A model generated the notes under the pieces. The model searched no databases, had not been told where the DNA came from, and saw only the letters and a list, made by a program, of their open reading frames with translations. 8,132 bases of DNA from Tidjanibacter sp. (GTDB lineage: Bacteria; Bacteroidota; Bacteroidia; Bacteroidales; Rikenellaceae): assembly GCA_017379955.1 (NCBI GenBank), contig JAFNVE010000198.1, forward strand, positions 1 to 8,132, written 5' to 3'. A program made the translations under genes and the position numbers. Position 1 is the stretch's first letter, and every line of letters begins with the position of its first letter. Below are positions 5,616 through 8,132 of this stretch, piece by piece.

Positions 5616-7592
5616 ATGGCTACTGAAAAGAAATCTGTTCCTGAGGAACAAGTCAGCGTTGCTGAGGATGTGAAAATGAATGCTACCCAAGAGTGTGCGC
5701 CTGAGGCTGCACCTGAGTCTGAGAGCGTGACCCCCGCTGAGGAGGCTGCGCCTGAAATTACTGCTACCGAGGAGAGTGCTTCCGAGGTTAGTTTTGCCGA
5801 GGAGGAGGCTGCGCTTGATGCTGCCGCTGCCGGCTTGGAGATTGGTGAGGAGGAACTCACCGCTGAGGAGCAGAACCACGAGGCTGCTTCGGAGGATTTG
5901 TCCTCGATGAGCAAGGCCGAGATTGTGGATTATTTCGGTGCTCTGCTCGAAAAGAAACCCGTACAACATTTGCGTGCTGATGTGGAGAACATCAAAATCG
6001 CTTTCTATAAATTACATCGCTCGGAGGTAGATGCTGCCCGTAAGAAGTTTATTGAAGAGGGTGGTGCTGAGGATGCTTTCACTCCCCAGCCCGATGAGCA
6101 GGAGCAGCGACTGAAAGAGTACTTTGGCCGCTATCGTTCTTCGCGCGAGGAGTATATCTCGTCGCTCGAGACCGTTAAGGAGGAGAACCTGAAAATCAAG
6201 CTGCAGATTATCGAGGAGTTGAAGGAGCTTGTAAATAGCAATGAGACTATCAACCAGACCTTCGCTACCTTCCGTTCGTTGCAGCAGCGTTGGAAGGAGA
6301 CCGGTATGGTACCTCAGGCTCACAATAAGGAGATTTGGGAGACCTATAACCTCCACGTTGAGAATTTCTACAACTATATCAAGATAAATAAGGAGTTGCG
6401 TGATTTGGATTTGAAGCGCAACTATGAGGCTAAGGTGCAGCTCTGCGAAGAGGTTGAGGCACTTGTTATGGAGCCTTCGGTGGTGAGTGCTTTCCGTAAG
6501 TTGCAGGATTTGCACGAGCAGTGGCGTGAGACAGGCCCTGTGGCTGCCGAGTATAAAGAGTCGTTGTGGGAGCGTTTTAAGGAGGCTTCCTCGCGCATCA
6601 ATAAACAGCACCAGGAGTATTTTGAGGGTGTTAAGGAGGAGCAGAAGCGTAACCTTGAACTCAAAACCGAGTTGTGTGTTAAGGCCGAGGAGTTGTCGGA
6701 GGCTGTTATCACTTCGCGCAAGGAGTGGAACGACGCTTCGGCTCAGCTGATTGAGATTCAGAAGGTGTGGAAGACCATTGGTTTTGCACCTAAAAAGGAC
6801 AATACCAAGATTTACGAGCGTTTCCGCAATGCTTGCGACCGTTTCTTCGAACTTAAACATTCGTTCTATGCAAATGTTAAGAGTGAGATGGAGGCAAACC
6901 TCCAATTGAAAAATGAGATTTGCGAGGCTGCTGAGGCACTCAAAAATAGCGACCAGTGGAAGAAGACTACCGACGAGCTGATTGCTTTGCAGAAGCGTTG
7001 GAAGGAGATTGGTCCCGTGTCGCGTCGTTATTCGGATGCAGTATGGAAGCGTTTCCGTGCCGCTTGTGATGAGTTCTTTGCACGCAAGAGTGCTCACTTC
7101 TCGGGTGTAGATGAGCAGCACGTTGAGAATCTTGCAAAGAAGGAGGCTCTGCTCAATGAGATGGCAGAGGCTGATATCACAGTAGGTGGCTTTGAGGCTA
7201 TCAAGGAGTTCCAGCGTCGTTGGAGCGAGATTGGCTTTGTGCCTATCAAGGCTAAGGAGGCTATCCAGAAGAAGTATAAGGAGGTGGTTGATGCTATGTT
7301 CGCTACCCTGCGTGGTGGTGAGAAGGAGCGTAGTATGGACCGTTTCCGCAATCGTATCAACACCCTCAAAAGCAATGGCGAGCGTCGTTTGCGCACTGAG
7401 CGTGAGAAGTTGTATAATAAGGTAAAGCAACTTGAACAGGACATCGCCACTCTGGAGAACAACATCGGTTTCTTCTCGCGCAGCAAGAATGCTGAGGCAA
7501 TGATTCACGATGTTGAGGAGAAGATTGCAGCAGCCAAGGCAGAAATGGCTGAACTGATTGAGAAAGTTAATCTTATAGATAAAGAGAATTAG
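5616..7592 (+). CDS. DUF349 repeat protein with acidic N-terminal tail
   Basis: This 658-residue protein has no signal peptide or membrane segment, so it is probably cytoplasmic. Residues 1 to about 97 are a Glu/Ala/Ser/Pro-rich, strongly acidic and probably disordered tail. Five DUF349 repeats follow, each anchored by a W-[KRS]-x-x-G motif: Trp226 (WKETGMVP), Trp303 (WRETGPVA), Trp385 (WKTIGFAP), Trp462 (WKEIGPVS) and Trp536 (WSEIGFVP), spaced 74-82 residues. They are mostly helical and rich in charged residues. A basic segment and a coiled coil (about 575-658) end the protein. The start at 5616 is preferred because an in-frame ATG at 5547 lies inside the structured leader and would add a Cys-containing stretch unlike the tail. 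The biochemical role of DUF349 proteins is not established to my knowledge. The gene is coupled to pyrG by a 2-nt gap. Confidence 0.92.
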   Translation: MATEKKSVPEEQVSVAEDVKMNATQECAPEAAPESESVTPAEEAAPEITATEESASEVSFAEEEAALDAAAAGLEIGEEELTAEEQNHEAASEDLSSMSKAEIVDYFGALLEKKPVQHLRADVENIKIAFYKLHRSEVDAARKKFIEEGGAEDAFTPQPDEQEQRLKEYFGRYRSSREEYISSLETVKEENLKIKLQIIEELKELVNSNETINQTFATFRSLQQRWKETGMVPQAHNKEIWETYNLHVENFYNYIKINKELRDLDLKRNYEAKVQLCEEVEALVMEPSVVSAFRKLQDLHEQWRETGPVAAEYKESLWERFKEASSRINKQHQEYFEGVKEEQKRNLELKTELCVKAEELSEAVITSRKEWNDASAQLIEIQKVWKTIGFAPKKDNTKIYERFRNACDRFFELKHSFYANVKSEMEANLQLKNEICEAAEALKNSDQWKKTTDELIALQKRWKEIGPVSRRYSDAVWKRFRAACDEFFARKSAHFSGVDEQHVENLAKKEALLNEMAEADITVGGFEAIKEFQRRWSEIGFVPIKAKEAIQKKYKEVVDAMFATLRGGEKERSMDRFRNRINTLKSNGERRLRTEREKLYNKVKQLEQDIATLENNIGFFSRSKNAEAMIHDVEEKIAAAKAEMAELIEKVNLIDKEN

Positions 7593-7594
7593 TT

Positions 7595-8132
7595 ATGTAC
7601 AGTAACAAGAGTGCCAAAACAAAGTATGTATTTGTTACCGGCGGTGTAGCATCGTCGCTTGGCAAAGGTATTATCTCATCGTCGCTTGCACGTCTGCTCT
7701 TGGCGCGTGGTTATTCGGTGGCAATTCAGAAGATGGATCCTTATATCAATATCGATCCCGGTACGCTTAACCCATACGAGCATGGTGAGTGTTATGTTAC
7801 TGAGGATGGTGTTGAGACCGACCTCGACTTAGGTCACTATGAGCGTTTCACCTCTATCCCCACTTCGTCTGCAAATACTGTGACAACCGGTAAGATTTAC
7901 TACTCGGTTATCAACAAGGAGCGCAATGGCGACTATCAGGGCAAGACCGTACAGGTTATCCCTCATATCACCGACGAGATTAAGCGTCGCATCCAGCTGC
8001 TCGGCAAGAGCAAGAAGTACGATGTGGTGATTACCGAGATTGGTGGTACCGTAGGCGATATCGAGTCGCTTCCCTATATCGAGGCAGCACGTCAGTTGCG
8101 CTATGAACTTGGTGTGCAGAATACCGCTTTCC
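7595..8132 (+). CDS. pyrG: CTP synthase, N-terminal part (runs off window)
   Basis: The first 179 codons of CTP synthase, which aminates UTP to CTP using ATP and glutamine in pyrimidine nucleotide synthesis. Only the N-terminal synthetase domain is present; the glutamine amidotransferase domain would lie beyond base 8132. The nucleotide-binding loop [11 protein letters not shown] (15-25, Lys24), [18 protein letters not shown] (48-65), [11 protein letters not shown] (75-85) and [12 protein letters not shown] (147-158) are all intact and cover the Mg-ATP and UTP/CTP sites. The ATG at 7595 lies 2 nt after the preceding stop, without a Shine-Dalgarno, so it is likely cotranscribed and translationally coupled with the DUF349 gene. 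The usual NN-[IF]-TTG segment reads NTVTTG here (94-99), a small departure in an otherwise ordinary protein. Confidence 0.98.
   Translation, partial: MYSNKSAKTKYVFVTGGVASSLGKGIISSSLARLLLARGYSVAIQKMDPYINIDPGTLNPYEHGECYVTEDGVETDLDLGHYERFTSIPTSSANTVTTGKIYYSVINKERNGDYQGKTVQVIPHITDEIKRRIQLLGKSKKYDVVITEIGGTVGDIESLPYIEAARQLRYELGVQNTAF

Noticed and set aside
6012..7508. 498-codon open frame on the minus strand opposite the DUF349 gene
   Set aside because: It is the antisense shadow of a repetitive, Glu/Lys/Leu-rich coding sequence; the product is Leu-rich with no domain, while the plus strand encodes five recognisable repeats.
1..8132. CRISPR array, insertion sequence, prophage or rRNA/tRNA genes
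   Set aside because: No spaced direct repeats, transposase or integrase frames, phage genes or conserved RNA sequences are present.

Overview
This window is chromosomal DNA from a member of the Bacteroidales. A gut Rikenellaceae/Alistipes-like organism is my best guess, but genus is not proven. The evidence is a promoter matching the Bacteroidetes primary sigma factor consensus (TTTG, 19 nt, TAnnTTTG), starts preceded by A/T-rich sequence with no convincing Shine-Dalgarno, a short single-domain Pta, and a five-repeat DUF349 protein directly followed by pyrG.

Region by region: bases 1-327 hold no gene. They carry a perfect heptamer tandem repeat (21-48), a large nested inverted-repeat element that folds into a four-way junction (104-249), and two copies of a short hairpin (270-286 and 300-316), one of which may terminate buk. 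Bases 328-2309 are ptb-buk on the minus strand, 8 nt apart. Bases 2310-2415 hold a strong terminator for the genes upstream and a candidate promoter for ptb-buk. Bases 2416-5360 are a PhoB/OmpR-type response regulator, pta and ackA, all on the minus strand with gaps of 21 and 29 nt and probably one transcript. Bases 5361-5615 are a divergent regulatory region with a candidate promoter each way, a 17-bp palindrome and a hairpin-forming 5' leader. From 5616 the plus strand carries a DUF349 repeat protein and, 2 nt after its stop, the first 179 codons of pyrG, which runs off the window.

Functionally, the minus-strand block holds two paralogous acyl-CoA to acyl-phosphate to acid modules. Pta-AckA makes acetate and Ptb-Buk makes butyrate or branched-chain acids, each giving one ATP by substrate-level phosphorylation. 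A response regulator with no kinase gene in the window sits directly upstream of the genes that set the acetyl-phosphate level, which suggests a possible regulatory link. The plus-strand block pairs CTP synthesis with a poorly understood helical-repeat protein.

Most of the window is ordinary core metabolism. The strongest candidate for something undescribed is the four-way-junction element at 104-249. The response regulator-pta-ackA linkage and the structured divergent intergenic region come next.
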